The notes under the pieces are model-generated. The model was given only the letters and a program-made list of their open reading frames with translations. It did no database searches and had not been told where the DNA came from. This document shows positions 1-7,642 of a DNA stretch of 64,000 nucleotides, piece by piece. This DNA is from Brachyspira suanatina. GTDB lineage: Bacteria; Spirochaetota; Brachyspiria; Brachyspirales; Brachyspiraceae. The stretch covers positions 372,001 to 436,000 of the forward strand of contig NZ_CVLB01000001.1 in assembly GCF_001049755.1 (NCBI RefSeq), read 5' to 3'. Numbering within the stretch: position 1 is the stretch's first letter; each line of letters starts with the position of its first letter. A program made the position numbers and the translations under genes.

Positions 1-610
1 CTTCATGATATCCGTCAGCCTTAGTATCCAATAAATATCTATAGCCCAAATCTATAGACATATAAGGTAATACATTAAAAGCCATTCCGCCACTGAATCC
101 AAACACTATTGTGCTTTTTGATAGTCTCTTTTGTATTTTATTATTATCAGTATATGTACCTACTAAATAATCATTTATTTTAGTTCCTATGGATATTCCC
201 AAATAAATAGTAAAAGGCGGATATTCATTTAATAAAGTTTGTCTATATGTTTCATCTGTTAATTTTTCTTTTATAAGAAAAAAGTTAATATCAAAATATA
301 CTGAACCTAATAGAGTATGCATTTTTATATCATTAGTCATTCCTATTACAGTTCTTCCCATATATTCAAATTCAAATCTTACAGGAGAAGATTTATTTAT
401 AGTTGGTATACTGTATCCTAAAGAAAATCCTCCGCCTAGATAATTAAAATATCCTAGATTATTACCGGTTTTTTTATAAGCATAATTTCCATCATGTGAA
501 AAAATAAACTTAGGAGTAATATATAAACCTTCAGGAATAAATGAAAATAGTTTTTGATTATTATGAAATAAAAACACAATCATAAATATAATAAAATAAT
601 ATCTTTTCAT
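1..610 (-). CDS. Outer-membrane beta-barrel-type protein, 3' end outside window
   Basis: The reading frame runs leftward from an ATG at 610 and stays open to the window edge (203 codons), so the C-terminus is missing. The start MKRYYFIIFMIVFLF looks like a signal peptide. The rest has the alternating polar/hydrophobic strands and Gly/aromatic content of a small beta-barrel, with stretches such as RFEFEYMGR and SIDLGYRYLL that resemble the next gene upstream (RLEFEYLYR, SLDLSYRVTF), so the two are paralogues. An AGGAGCGG ribosome site precedes the ATG, and the previous gene ends only 11 bases upstream, so they are probably co-transcribed. Function unknown; surface exposure is inferred. Confidence 0.7.
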   Translation of the reverse strand, partial: MKRYYFIIFMIVFLFHNNQKLFSFIPEGLYITPKFIFSHDGNYAYKKTGNNLGYFNYLGGGFSLGYSIPTINKSSPVRFEFEYMGRTVIGMTNDIKMHTLLGSVYFDINFFLIKEKLTDETYRQTLLNEYPPFTIYLGISIGTKINDYLVGTYTDNNKIQKRLSKSTIVFGFSGGMAFNVLPYMSIDLGYRYLLDTKADGYHE

Positions 611-621
611 CTAATCCGCTC

Positions 622-1290
622 CTAAAAATTAAACCTTAAAGATGTTACTATATCATGATTAGACTGAAGTTCTGTAGTGAAAGTTACTCTATAGCTTAAA
701 TCTAAACTAATTAACGGGGTTATATGAAATGCCAAACCGCCTCCAAGTCCGTAAAGAAATTGCACTGTATTATAGTAATAACTGTATTGAAAAATACCAT
801 TCTGTTCAAAAGTATTACTAGTTATATATGTGTTTAGTCCTGCTCCAATCAAGAATCCAGCATAAACAGCCATTAAAGGCCTTTTTCCATTATTAATTCT
901 AGTTCTAATTGAATCAGGATTGTCATAATTTATATACCAAAAATAAAAATCATAATAAGCACCGAATAAAAAACTATGTGAATACATTGTTTTTACTTTC
1001 GGTATGTAAACATTTCCTAACATAGGATTTCTATATAAATATTCAAATTCAAGTCTTACAGTACTGTATTTATGAAATATGTTGAAGTTATATCCTATTG
1101 CAATACCGCCTCCTACATATAAGTTTTGTGTATTTTTTTTATTATCATTTTGCTTTCTTATTCCTGAATCTTCTATTTCAAATAGGAATTTAGGTGATAA
1201 ATATGCTCCTATATCCATAGACATAAGCATATTAGCGAAACATGATGATAATATAGAGATTAATAAAAATTTTCTTATCAAAAAATTCAT
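622..1290 (-). CDS. Outer-membrane beta-barrel-type protein
   Basis: 222 residues. It begins with a basic, hydrophobic segment (MNFLIRKFLLISILSSCFANML) typical of a signal peptide. The mature part has repeated amphipathic strands, Gly-rich turns (YVGGGIAIGYNF, FLYGLGGGLAFHI) and a C-terminus ending in RFNF, as expected for a barrel whose last residue is Phe. It is a paralogue of the partial gene downstream and sits fourth in a leftward run of secreted proteins between 3580 and 1. A Cys at the end of the hydrophobic segment (LSSC) could be read as a lipobox, but the longer signal peptide reading seems more likely. No specific function can be given. Confidence 0.7.
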   Translation of the reverse strand: MNFLIRKFLLISILSSCFANMLMSMDIGAYLSPKFLFEIEDSGIRKQNDNKKNTQNLYVGGGIAIGYNFNIFHKYSTVRLEFEYLYRNPMLGNVYIPKVKTMYSHSFLFGAYYDFYFWYINYDNPDSIRTRINNGKRPLMAVYAGFLIGAGLNTYITSNTFEQNGIFQYSYYYNTVQFLYGLGGGLAFHITPLISLDLSYRVTFTTELQSNHDIVTSLRFNF

Positions 1291-1311
1291 AAAATGATTT
1301 CCTTAAAAACA

Positions 1312-2070
1312 TCAAAACAGTATGCCTATAGCAAATCTTGGCAGCGGAACAATTCTTATTATACTTTTATATGAAAAACCTATATCAAGTATAGATATAT
1401 CAAAGAAAGGACGAATTCCGCTATTAACTCCTAAACCTCTTGAAATATCTATTCTAAATCCCATCTCTCCTGATATATAAAAATCCCATATATTACTATT
1501 TCTATTAGTATATGATGATGTATCTTTTTGCAATTCTTTTCCTTGAGTTATGAATAATGTTGTACCTACTTTAGGCATTAAGAAGAAACCTGAAGCCCTA
1601 TCTTTACCGTTAAAATAGAATCTTCCGCCTACAGCAAGTCCAAGTCCGTATACATTTCCATTATATTCAGATGAAGAATTATTATAATATGTTTTCATAG
1701 CATAAAAACCTGCATCCACATTAAGATCTATTTTTTCAGCTGCTCTGAAAGTATATGTAAGATCTAATCCAAAATTACCTTGAAGTTTGAGATTATTTGG
1801 ATCATTACTAGGCAGAGCTAAATTAAAAACTGACGGAGCTATAAGCATATAAAAAATTGTAGGTCCGAAATTAACTCCTATAGAATGTCTATGAGAGCTT
1901 AGAGCATCATTTATATTTGCTATACTATTATTATTTGCTGTACTGTCATTATAATTATTATTATTATTATTATTTGCATTTTTATTTATAATATTGTTTG
2001 AAGGTTCTTGTGCTAGAATATTATTAGCAAGTATAAATAAAAATAAAATTATTAATATATTCTTTTTCAT
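1312..2070 (-). CDS. Outer-membrane protein with Asn-rich N-terminal linker
   Basis: 252 residues. A signal peptide (MKKNILIILFLFILANNILAQ) is followed by an Asn-rich low-complexity linker around residues 22-50 and then by a probable beta-barrel domain that ends in Phe (AIGILF). The stretch RPFFDISILDIGF near the C-terminus matches KPYIDISILEIGY in the next protein (2084-3031), showing the two are related. It lies 13 bases from that gene and 21 from the next one, which suggests one transcript. The linker is encoded by AAT/AAC repeats, which are prone to length change. Function unknown; an outer-membrane location is inferred. Confidence 0.7.
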   Translation of the reverse strand: MKKNILIILFLFILANNILAQEPSNNIINKNANNNNNNNYNDSTANNNSIANINDALSSHRHSIGVNFGPTIFYMLIAPSVFNLALPSNDPNNLKLQGNFGLDLTYTFRAAEKIDLNVDAGFYAMKTYYNNSSSEYNGNVYGLGLAVGGRFYFNGKDRASGFFLMPKVGTTLFITQGKELQKDTSSYTNRNSNIWDFYISGEMGFRIDISRGLGVNSGIRPFFDISILDIGFSYKSIIRIVPLPRFAIGILF

Positions 2071-2083
2071 TATTTATACCTCA

Positions 2084-3031
2084 CTAAAACCTTAGACTGA
2101 ACCCTATTCTAGGGAACAATGAAAATCTTATGGCTGATACATAATTAAGCCATACAGGGAATGAATTCCAACTAGGTATTACTGCCCCTACATCAACCAA
2201 ACCGCTTCCAAAGAAAGTAATGCCTTCTCTTATATCTCCGTAAACCCCAGACATCCCGGATCTTATATAATATCCGATTTCCAGTATTGAAATATCTATA
2301 TATGGCTTAACAGGCCATTCTTTATGCGGAAATAATTCTATAGTCCATCCAAGTTCATAAGAAAGATACATAGTGGCATCAATTGTATGTCTTTTAGTTT
2401 TCAGTCCGCTTATTCCATTTTCTGTTTCTATATCAGACATTAAAGCTTCTATACCAAATCTGAATGTATTAACAACTTCTCTTTTTTTACCGCCGTAGAA
2501 TTTTACTCCTATTGTAACAGGAAAATATATTAACGATGCTTTAAGATATGTATCAGATCCAATCAGACTTCCAATATTATTTCCTATAATATTGCCTGTA
2601 TTTCCGGAACTAGGAAGTAAAGAACCTGCTAAATCTACTACTTTATCCTTTGGTATTGCAAGTTGGAATGACATAGCTTGTACGCCGAATCCTATTTCTA
2701 CACCTATTCTAGGATGAAGCAATAATGTATATGATATGTTTGGAACATACCAGAAGCTTCCCTTTACATCCAAAGCATTTATAAATTTTGCACTTTCTCC
2801 TAAATCAACACCTAATAATCCGCTGAATGTTTCATAATTATCAAATATTGTATTAAGCATAGGAGGAAATAATCCTGCATACCCAGGACTTAAATTTACG
2901 CTTACTATTTGTCTGCCTTTAATCCAGCTATAAGTATTTGTATCCGACTGTGTGGACAGAGCTATTCCATTAGCATATAAATTAATAAATGATATATTAA
3001 ATACTATAATAGCTGTAAGGATTTTTTTCAT
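2084..3031 (-). CDS. Outer-membrane beta-barrel-type protein
   Basis: 315 residues. The N-terminus MKKILTAIIVFNISFINLYANG is a signal peptide. The mature protein has many short amphipathic stretches (GVEIGFGVQAMSFQL, FPVTIGVKFYGGKK, YLSYELGWTIELF) and ends in FSLRF, with the C-terminal Phe typical of barrels inserted by the BAM complex. It is the larger paralogue of the 1312-2070 product, sharing the DISILEIGY stretch. It lies between the lipoprotein gene (ending 3056) and that paralogue in the same leftward cluster. Nothing points to a substrate or ligand. Confidence 0.7.
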   Translation of the reverse strand: MKKILTAIIVFNISFINLYANGIALSTQSDTNTYSWIKGRQIVSVNLSPGYAGLFPPMLNTIFDNYETFSGLLGVDLGESAKFINALDVKGSFWYVPNISYTLLLHPRIGVEIGFGVQAMSFQLAIPKDKVVDLAGSLLPSSGNTGNIIGNNIGSLIGSDTYLKASLIYFPVTIGVKFYGGKKREVVNTFRFGIEALMSDIETENGISGLKTKRHTIDATMYLSYELGWTIELFPHKEWPVKPYIDISILEIGYYIRSGMSGVYGDIREGITFFGSGLVDVGAVIPSWNSFPVWLNYVSAIRFSLFPRIGFSLRF

Positions 3032-3055
3032 AAAATATACCTTAAAAAATTATTG

Positions 3056-3580
3056 TTATGATTTTGCAGGACCTATTGTGTTAGGATTGCTAAAGTTATT
3101 GCCGCTTAATCCTCCAAACAAATCCTCTAGTCTCTTTTTTTCTTCTTCTGAAACTCCTGAAGTTGAAGCTATTTTATCTACATCTACTTTACTAGGATCT
3201 CCTCCGCTATTTATTATATCTTTCATAACACCAGTAACATTTTCTTCCCCTACTATATTCATAATTTCATCAATAGATTCTTTTGCTTGCTGATCCATCT
3301 CTACAGTATATAAATTATCTCCTCCAGGAACTGCTACTATATATCCTTTATCTCCGCCTTTATAAACACCACCTACACCTAATATTTGATCTTCAAATGT
3401 ATAGTCTTTACCATTTATCGTTAATTTATTTCCATCAACTTTTACTTTGTCCCAATTACCGTTTTGCATTTTACCTAAAAAGAAATCAGGACCTGGTTCT
3501 GTTATAGTAAGAGTTGTTTTTTTGCATGAGAATGCTGTTATTAAAATGAAAATTATTAATATATATTTATAAAATTTCAT
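3056..3580 (-). CDS. Putative lipoprotein
   Basis: 174 residues. The N-terminus MKFYKYILIIFILITAFSCKK carries a lipobox (TAFSC), so the mature protein should begin at Cys19 and be lipid-anchored. The rest is hydrophilic and Gly/Asp rich with no domain I recognise; the C-terminal third looks disordered (GGLSGNNFSNPNTIG). It is the first gene of the leftward secreted-protein cluster, and a candidate promoter lies directly upstream. A role as accessory lipoprotein for the downstream barrels is only a guess from position. Confidence 0.7.
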   Translation of the reverse strand: MKFYKYILIIFILITAFSCKKTTLTITEPGPDFFLGKMQNGNWDKVKVDGNKLTINGKDYTFEDQILGVGGVYKGGDKGYIVAVPGGDNLYTVEMDQQAKESIDEIMNIVGEENVTGVMKDIINSGGDPSKVDVDKIASTSGVSEEEKKRLEDLFGGLSGNNFSNPNTIGPAKS

Positions 3581-3613
3581 TATATGCTCTCCTGAAATAA
3601 TAATTATATTTAA

Positions 3614-3641
3614 ATTATATAATTTTTATTTATAAAAACAA
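3614..3641 (-). promoter_or_regulatory. Candidate promoter of the outer-membrane protein cluster
   Basis: On the minus strand, TTGTTT (3641-3636) and TATAAT (3619-3614) are separated by 16 bases, and the lipoprotein start codon is about 33 bases further on with an AGGAGAG ribosome site. The -35 box matches the consensus only moderately. Confidence 0.5.
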
Positions 3642-3805
3642 CTAAAATAAATGCACCTATATAGACTCGGATATATATACATTAAAATTTAATATCAGAA
3701 ATTATTAAAAATATGATTTTTTACTATATATTTGTTCATCTTAATAATATGTTAATATAAAAAATATGTGCTATAAATATTTTTATTAATTGTATTATAT
3801 AATGC

Positions 3806-3834
3806 TTGACAGAAAATTTGAATTGAAGTAAAAT
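3806..3834 (+). promoter_or_regulatory. Promoter for HIRAN-holA
   Basis: TTGACA at 3806-3811 and TAAAAT at 3829-3834 with a 17-base spacer, 43 bases upstream of the HIRAN gene start. This is a good sigma-70-type match. Confidence 0.65.
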
Positions 3835-3877
3835 TCTTAAATACGCATTAAAGAAATTAAGGTAAATCTTTGGTCTT

Positions 3878-4300
3878 ATGGATAAAAATACAGAACATAT
3901 CACTTGTCTAATTAATCATGAAGAAAGTTTCAAAAGGATCATTATAAATAGAAATTACAAAACAAAAAGATACTATATAGATTTTTTTGTTGCAGGATAT
4001 AAATATAATAATGGCAAAGATGTTATAGATTTATTACTTAAAAATGAGCCTATAAATTTGCTTCGTGATATAACAAATCCTTATGACAGATTCGCCATAG
4101 CTATTTATGATAGAAGTTTTGATTTTAGGTTAGGGTATGTTCCAAGCGTTATCTCACCTTTAATATCATATAAATTAGAGGATAAAAGAAACAGAGTATA
4201 TGCAAGAATAAAAAATGTAAAATTAGATGCCATAGATGAATGTAAAATAGAAATAAGAGTATTTATAGATATAGCCAAGAAGAAGAAAAAGGCTATGTAA
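3878..4300 (+). CDS. HIRAN-domain protein
   Basis: 140 residues. The segment around residues 60-105 (LLRDITNPYDRFAIAIYD, then RLGYVPSVISPLIS) has the HIRAN pattern: a hydrophobic-Arg-Asp-x-x-Asn-Pro-Tyr-Asp core followed by a Gly-Tyr-Val-Pro turn. HIRAN domains occur in SWI2/SNF2 proteins, where they bind 3' ends of single-stranded DNA, and also as stand-alone small bacterial proteins of unknown role. Here the protein stands alone and precedes holA by 46 bases under a shared promoter, which would fit a link to replication or repair, but that is inference. The C-terminus is basic (KKKKKAM). Confidence 0.75.
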   Translation: MDKNTEHITCLINHEESFKRIIINRNYKTKRYYIDFFVAGYKYNNGKDVIDLLLKNEPINLLRDITNPYDRFAIAIYDRSFDFRLGYVPSVISPLISYKLEDKRNRVYARIKNVKLDAIDECKIEIRVFIDIAKKKKKAM

Positions 4301-4346
4301 CTAATAATATTGCATATAAAGAAATATATGATATTATATATTCATT

Positions 4347-5363
4347 ATGAATAGAGTTTCAGTAAAAACAGAGATAGAATTTCAAAAAATTAAAGATAAC
4401 TATATAAAAGAGCCTTTTAAACACTGTATTTATATACTGACAGGTAAGGAAAGACTTTTTAAAAAGGCCTTTATAGCAGCTATGCATTCAAGCATGTTTC
4501 CAGATGAGGGAGACAGCGAAATGAATTATAGCCTATTTTATGATAAGAATGATGCTATTGGATTTACACCTTTAGAAGTGGCAGATACTCCTCCATTTGG
4601 TTCTAAATTAAGATTAATAGTAATTTATAAATATAATAATTTTCAGGAAGATTTTTTAGATTACTGCTCAAATCCTTCAAAAACTTCTATAGTTATACTT
4701 GAAACAGAAAATACTTTGGAAGAAGATCCTATATACAAATATTTTTCCAAAAAGAAAGATATTAATAATATATATTTTATAGATTTCCCGCTTCCAGATG
4801 AAAAAGATTTCAGAGGATTAATAAATGCTTATATAATTAAACAAGGTAAAAAAATATCCTCTGAGGCAATAGAATATCTTATTAACAATATAAATTTGGA
4901 TTATGATTCTCTTTATTCGGAACTTGCAAAAATATGCAGCTATAACGATAACGAATATTTAAATGTTGAAGATATTGCAGATTTTACTTATGTGTCAAAA
5001 AATAGAAATATATTTGATTTTTTAGATGCTGTTTTTGAGAGGGACAGAAAAAAATCTTTCAGTATAATGCATAGATTAGATCAAGATGCTTCAAGTTCTT
5101 TAACTTTGATGATGAATAATTTCTTGGCTATATATTATATGAAAATATTTCCTCCTCAAACTACTTTAAATGAAATAAGTAAATTAACAAAAATACCTGA
5201 ATTTATATTGAAAAAGAAAAAAACTTCATTGAAACTATTTTCATTAGAAGAGGTAGTAAATATAATATCAAAAATATCGTATTTAAATACTTTAAGTGTT
5301 ACTACACCTGCAAATATATTCAAAGCGCATTTTGAATTATTTTTGTTTACAATAACTAAATAA
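4347..5363 (+). CDS. holA: DNA polymerase III delta subunit
   Basis: 338 residues, the usual HolA length. HolA is the clamp-loader subunit that opens the beta sliding clamp during replication. The N-terminal part (HCIYILTGKERLFKKAFIA) has the degenerate P-loop-like start of delta, and the segment VADTPPFGSKLRLIVIYK corresponds to the family's conserved 'T.slFgekrlvvi' region, the clamp-contacting helix. The middle (SSEAIEYLINNINLDYDSLYSELAKI) matches the lid and helical region, and the C-terminal helical collar follows. No clear Shine-Dalgarno site is visible before the ATG. It follows the HIRAN gene by 46 bases. Confidence 0.85.
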   Translation: MNRVSVKTEIEFQKIKDNYIKEPFKHCIYILTGKERLFKKAFIAAMHSSMFPDEGDSEMNYSLFYDKNDAIGFTPLEVADTPPFGSKLRLIVIYKYNNFQEDFLDYCSNPSKTSIVILETENTLEEDPIYKYFSKKKDINNIYFIDFPLPDEKDFRGLINAYIIKQGKKISSEAIEYLINNINLDYDSLYSELAKICSYNDNEYLNVEDIADFTYVSKNRNIFDFLDAVFERDRKKSFSIMHRLDQDASSSLTLMMNNFLAIYYMKIFPPQTTLNEISKLTKIPEFILKKKKTSLKLFSLEEVVNIISKISYLNTLSVTTPANIFKAHFELFLFTITK

Positions 5364-5664
5364 TATAAAAATTAATTATCATATTTTCTATATAATTGAT
5401 AATTTTTTAATAATATTATCCTAAATTTAATTAAGTTTTAAATATATTTATTAATTTTTAATAATAGTAATATTATATCCTCAACAATATCATTATAATT
5501 TTTGACTGTATACTAATACTAAATATTTAAGCCAAAAATACATTTTATATATTATTTGTTAGTTGTTTCTTTAATATAAAAAATATTTTAACATAAAAAT
5601 TATATAAATAAAACAACTTTTATATTACAATTAATAAATTTATTTCATATTAATAGAATTTGCT
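5364..5664. other. AT-rich intergenic region
   Basis: About 300 bases between holA and the promoter of the ComFB-like gene. It is almost pure A/T with no open reading frame, RNA-like structure or strong terminator that I can support. Confidence 0.5.
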
Positions 5665-5693
5665 TTGACAAATAACAGTTTATTTTGTATAAT
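5665..5693 (+). promoter_or_regulatory. Consensus promoter of the ComFB-like gene
   Basis: TTGACA (5665-5670), 17-base spacer, TATAAT (5688-5693): a perfect sigma-70 match. A strong AGGAGG ribosome site follows at 5705-5710, ten bases before the ATG at 5721, so high expression is expected. Confidence 0.8.
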
Positions 5694-5720
5694 ATATATT
5701 AATTAGGAGGAGTTTTTTCT

Positions 5721-6395
5721 ATGTATTTAGTAAACCTTATGGAACAGAAAGTTTCAAAACTAGCAGATTCATACTTAAGAGAAAAAAATATTCCCGTTAA
5801 CACTAATATGCGTATGGATATAATAGCGTATACTTTAAATAGAGTGCAGCCTCAGTACGTTACAAGTGCCAGGGGGGTTCTTCATAGTTATAATAAAGAT
5901 CCTATACAAAGTAATACAGAAATATTAAGTATTATAGCAGATGCTTGTGAAATAGTTACTAGAAGAAAAGAAAATACATTGTTGGAGTCAGTTCCTTCTA
6001 TTGACGAAAGCGGATATTATTTAACTTATCCTAGTATAATGGGTAATATTACAGCTTCTAATAATTTTGAGAGAATAGAAAATGCTTTAGTTTATATATT
6101 TTCTGAAGGAAAAATATTAGAAGGATATGGAGTTAATTTCCCTAATCCTGCTATAGTATCAAGCAATGTTCCTGGTAAATTTATGTTTTGCTTTATGCCT
6201 AAAAAAGTGGATTCTAATGCCGAAGTTGAGATTAAACTTGATATAGTTGTAGAATCAGAGAAATTTATGCAATATGAAAATGTATTAACTTTCAAGTTAA
6301 AGCCATCATATTATAATGCAGGAGATATGCCTCTATTTTCTATAGAAGAGGTTAATGATATAATTCTTATAGAAAATCATAATATACCTAGTTAA
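5721..6395 (+). CDS. ComFB-like protein
   Basis: 224 residues. Residues 1-60 match the late-competence ComFB family: an N-terminal helix (LVNLMEQKVSKLADSYL), then MRMDIIAYTLNRVQPQYV and SARGVLHSY, equivalent to the family's 'D..alaLNrlpP.Yv.s..g'. The Cys pair seen in many Firmicute ComFB proteins is absent. The remaining ~150 residues are not recognised. ComFB-type domains bind cyclic dinucleotides in some bacteria, and spirochaetes use c-di-GMP to control motility, so a signalling role is possible, but this is inference. A perfect promoter and strong ribosome site precede it. Confidence 0.65.
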   Translation: MYLVNLMEQKVSKLADSYLREKNIPVNTNMRMDIIAYTLNRVQPQYVTSARGVLHSYNKDPIQSNTEILSIIADACEIVTRRKENTLLESVPSIDESGYYLTYPSIMGNITASNNFERIENALVYIFSEGKILEGYGVNFPNPAIVSSNVPGKFMFCFMPKKVDSNAEVEIKLDIVVESEKFMQYENVLTFKLKPSYYNAGDMPLFSIEEVNDIILIENHNIPS

Positions 6396-6451
6396 CTATA
6401 ATTTATTGCTATCAAATTGTGCAGTTTGTTTGAATATTTGAAGAGAAGTTG

Positions 6452-7003
6452 ATGAGAGTAATTAGATTTATAGTATTTGCATGTTTTTTAGTTATTTTTA
6501 TAGTTATAGCAAACATAATTCATAAGAATATTAATTCTTATGAAGTTATTAATATAAAAACTCCTTTTACTTATTATAATTTGATAGCCTATAGTAATAA
6601 TGATATTAAATCATTGGCTTCTCTGTCATTTAAAGATTCCTTTGAAAGTTTATCTGAAATGTTTGATATAGAGATTGCTTTTGTGTCGAATAATATATTA
6701 AAAAAAGATATAAAAATTAGAGAAGATGATGCTGATTTAATTGTATTTACAGGGAGTAATTCTATATATCAAATAACAGTTAATAGTTATGATAATGTTG
6801 AAAATTTATTTGAAAATGTTGTTGAGAGTTTATATTCAAATAATATACAATTAGAAAAATACTCTTTAGATGATGAAAAAGGAAATCTTTTAGCTGAAAT
6901 TTATACTCATCAAACGGATAGTTACAAAATAGTTATAACAAAGACTTATGTATCAAATACTATTAATTTATCTATAGATTATATTAATTTATTGACCACA
7001 TAA
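6452..7003 (+). CDS. Membrane-anchored protein of unknown function
   Basis: 183 residues from the ATG at 6452; a TTG one codon earlier is the alternative start. The GAAGAGAAG stretch just upstream supplies the ribosome site. One N-terminal hydrophobic helix (IRFIVFACFLVIFIVIANII) anchors a soluble domain that would face the periplasm. I do not recognise the domain. It lies 56 bases after the ComFB-like gene in the same direction and probably shares its promoter. Confidence 0.6.
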   Translation: MRVIRFIVFACFLVIFIVIANIIHKNINSYEVINIKTPFTYYNLIAYSNNDIKSLASLSFKDSFESLSEMFDIEIAFVSNNILKKDIKIREDDADLIVFTGSNSIYQITVNSYDNVENLFENVVESLYSNNIQLEKYSLDDEKGNLLAEIYTHQTDSYKIVITKTYVSNTINLSIDYINLLTT

Positions 7004-7045
7004 TAATTTTTTCTGTATTGTTTGTATAAAATATTATTTTTTTTC

Positions 7046-7073
7046 TTGACAAATAATTTACTTGATATAATAT
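7046..7073 (+). promoter_or_regulatory. Candidate promoter of the Fur/PerR gene
   Basis: TTGACA at 7046-7051 is followed by overlapping -10 candidates: TATAAT at 7066-7071 (14-base spacer, short) and TAATAT at 7068-7073 (16-base spacer). The start codon is at 7122. The AT-rich leader contains imperfect inverted repeats, but I could not match a PerR box with confidence. Confidence 0.5.
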
Positions 7074-7121
7074 TACTAAATAAGATTAATTATTAATTGC
7101 TTTAGCAAGGAAATTAGGGTT

Positions 7122-7508
7122 ATGAATAATACAAGAAATACAATACAAAAACAAGTGATTTTAAATGCCGTAAGAGAGCTAAAAAATCATCCTACTTCAG
7201 AAGAAGTTTATAATCATATAAAGCCAAACTTCCCATCTATAAGTTTGGGCACAGTATACAGAAATTTGAATTTACTGTCAGAAACTAAGGAGATACAGAA
7301 ATTATCTATAATAGATGATGCTGTTCGTTTTGATCATATAACAAATGATCACTATCATTTTCAATGCAGTAAATGCAAAAAATTATCAGATATACCTATG
7401 GAATATCAGAAAAAACTAGATGAATTAGTTTCCAAAGAATATGATGTAGAAATATTCAAACATGATATTGTATTCACTGGTATCTGTAAAAATTGTAAAG
7501 ATTTTTAA
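7122..7508 (+). CDS. Fur-family metalloregulator, PerR-like
   Basis: 128 residues, slightly short for the family. Residues 1-75 form the winged-helix DNA-binding domain (HPTSEEVYNHIKP, SLGTVYRNLNLL is the recognition-helix signature). The C-terminal dimerisation domain holds the structural zinc site, two CxxC pairs (FQCSKCKKL and ICKNCKDF), and the His/Asp-rich stretch DHITNDHYHF that supplies the regulatory metal site. PerR-type proteins sense peroxide with bound iron and repress oxidative-stress genes. Anaerobic spirochaetes commonly carry PerR rather than OxyR. The motif order fits PerR better than Zur, but Fur subtypes cannot be settled by eye. It is monocistronic. Confidence 0.8.
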   Translation: MNNTRNTIQKQVILNAVRELKNHPTSEEVYNHIKPNFPSISLGTVYRNLNLLSETKEIQKLSIIDDAVRFDHITNDHYHFQCSKCKKLSDIPMEYQKKLDELVSKEYDVEIFKHDIVFTGICKNCKDF

Positions 7509-7642
7509 TTTATCTGTGCATATTATTGGCATAAATTTATTAATGATTTTTATTTTTTAATAATAAGTATATTGAAAGTCTTGATTTTAATATTTATATT
7601 TTATATACTATTTATATAACATTTTAAATTTAAGGAATAATT

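Noticed and set aside
7052..7110. PerR/Fur box upstream of the Fur-family gene
   Set aside because: AT-rich inverted repeats are present, but none matches the known box well enough in a sequence of this base composition.
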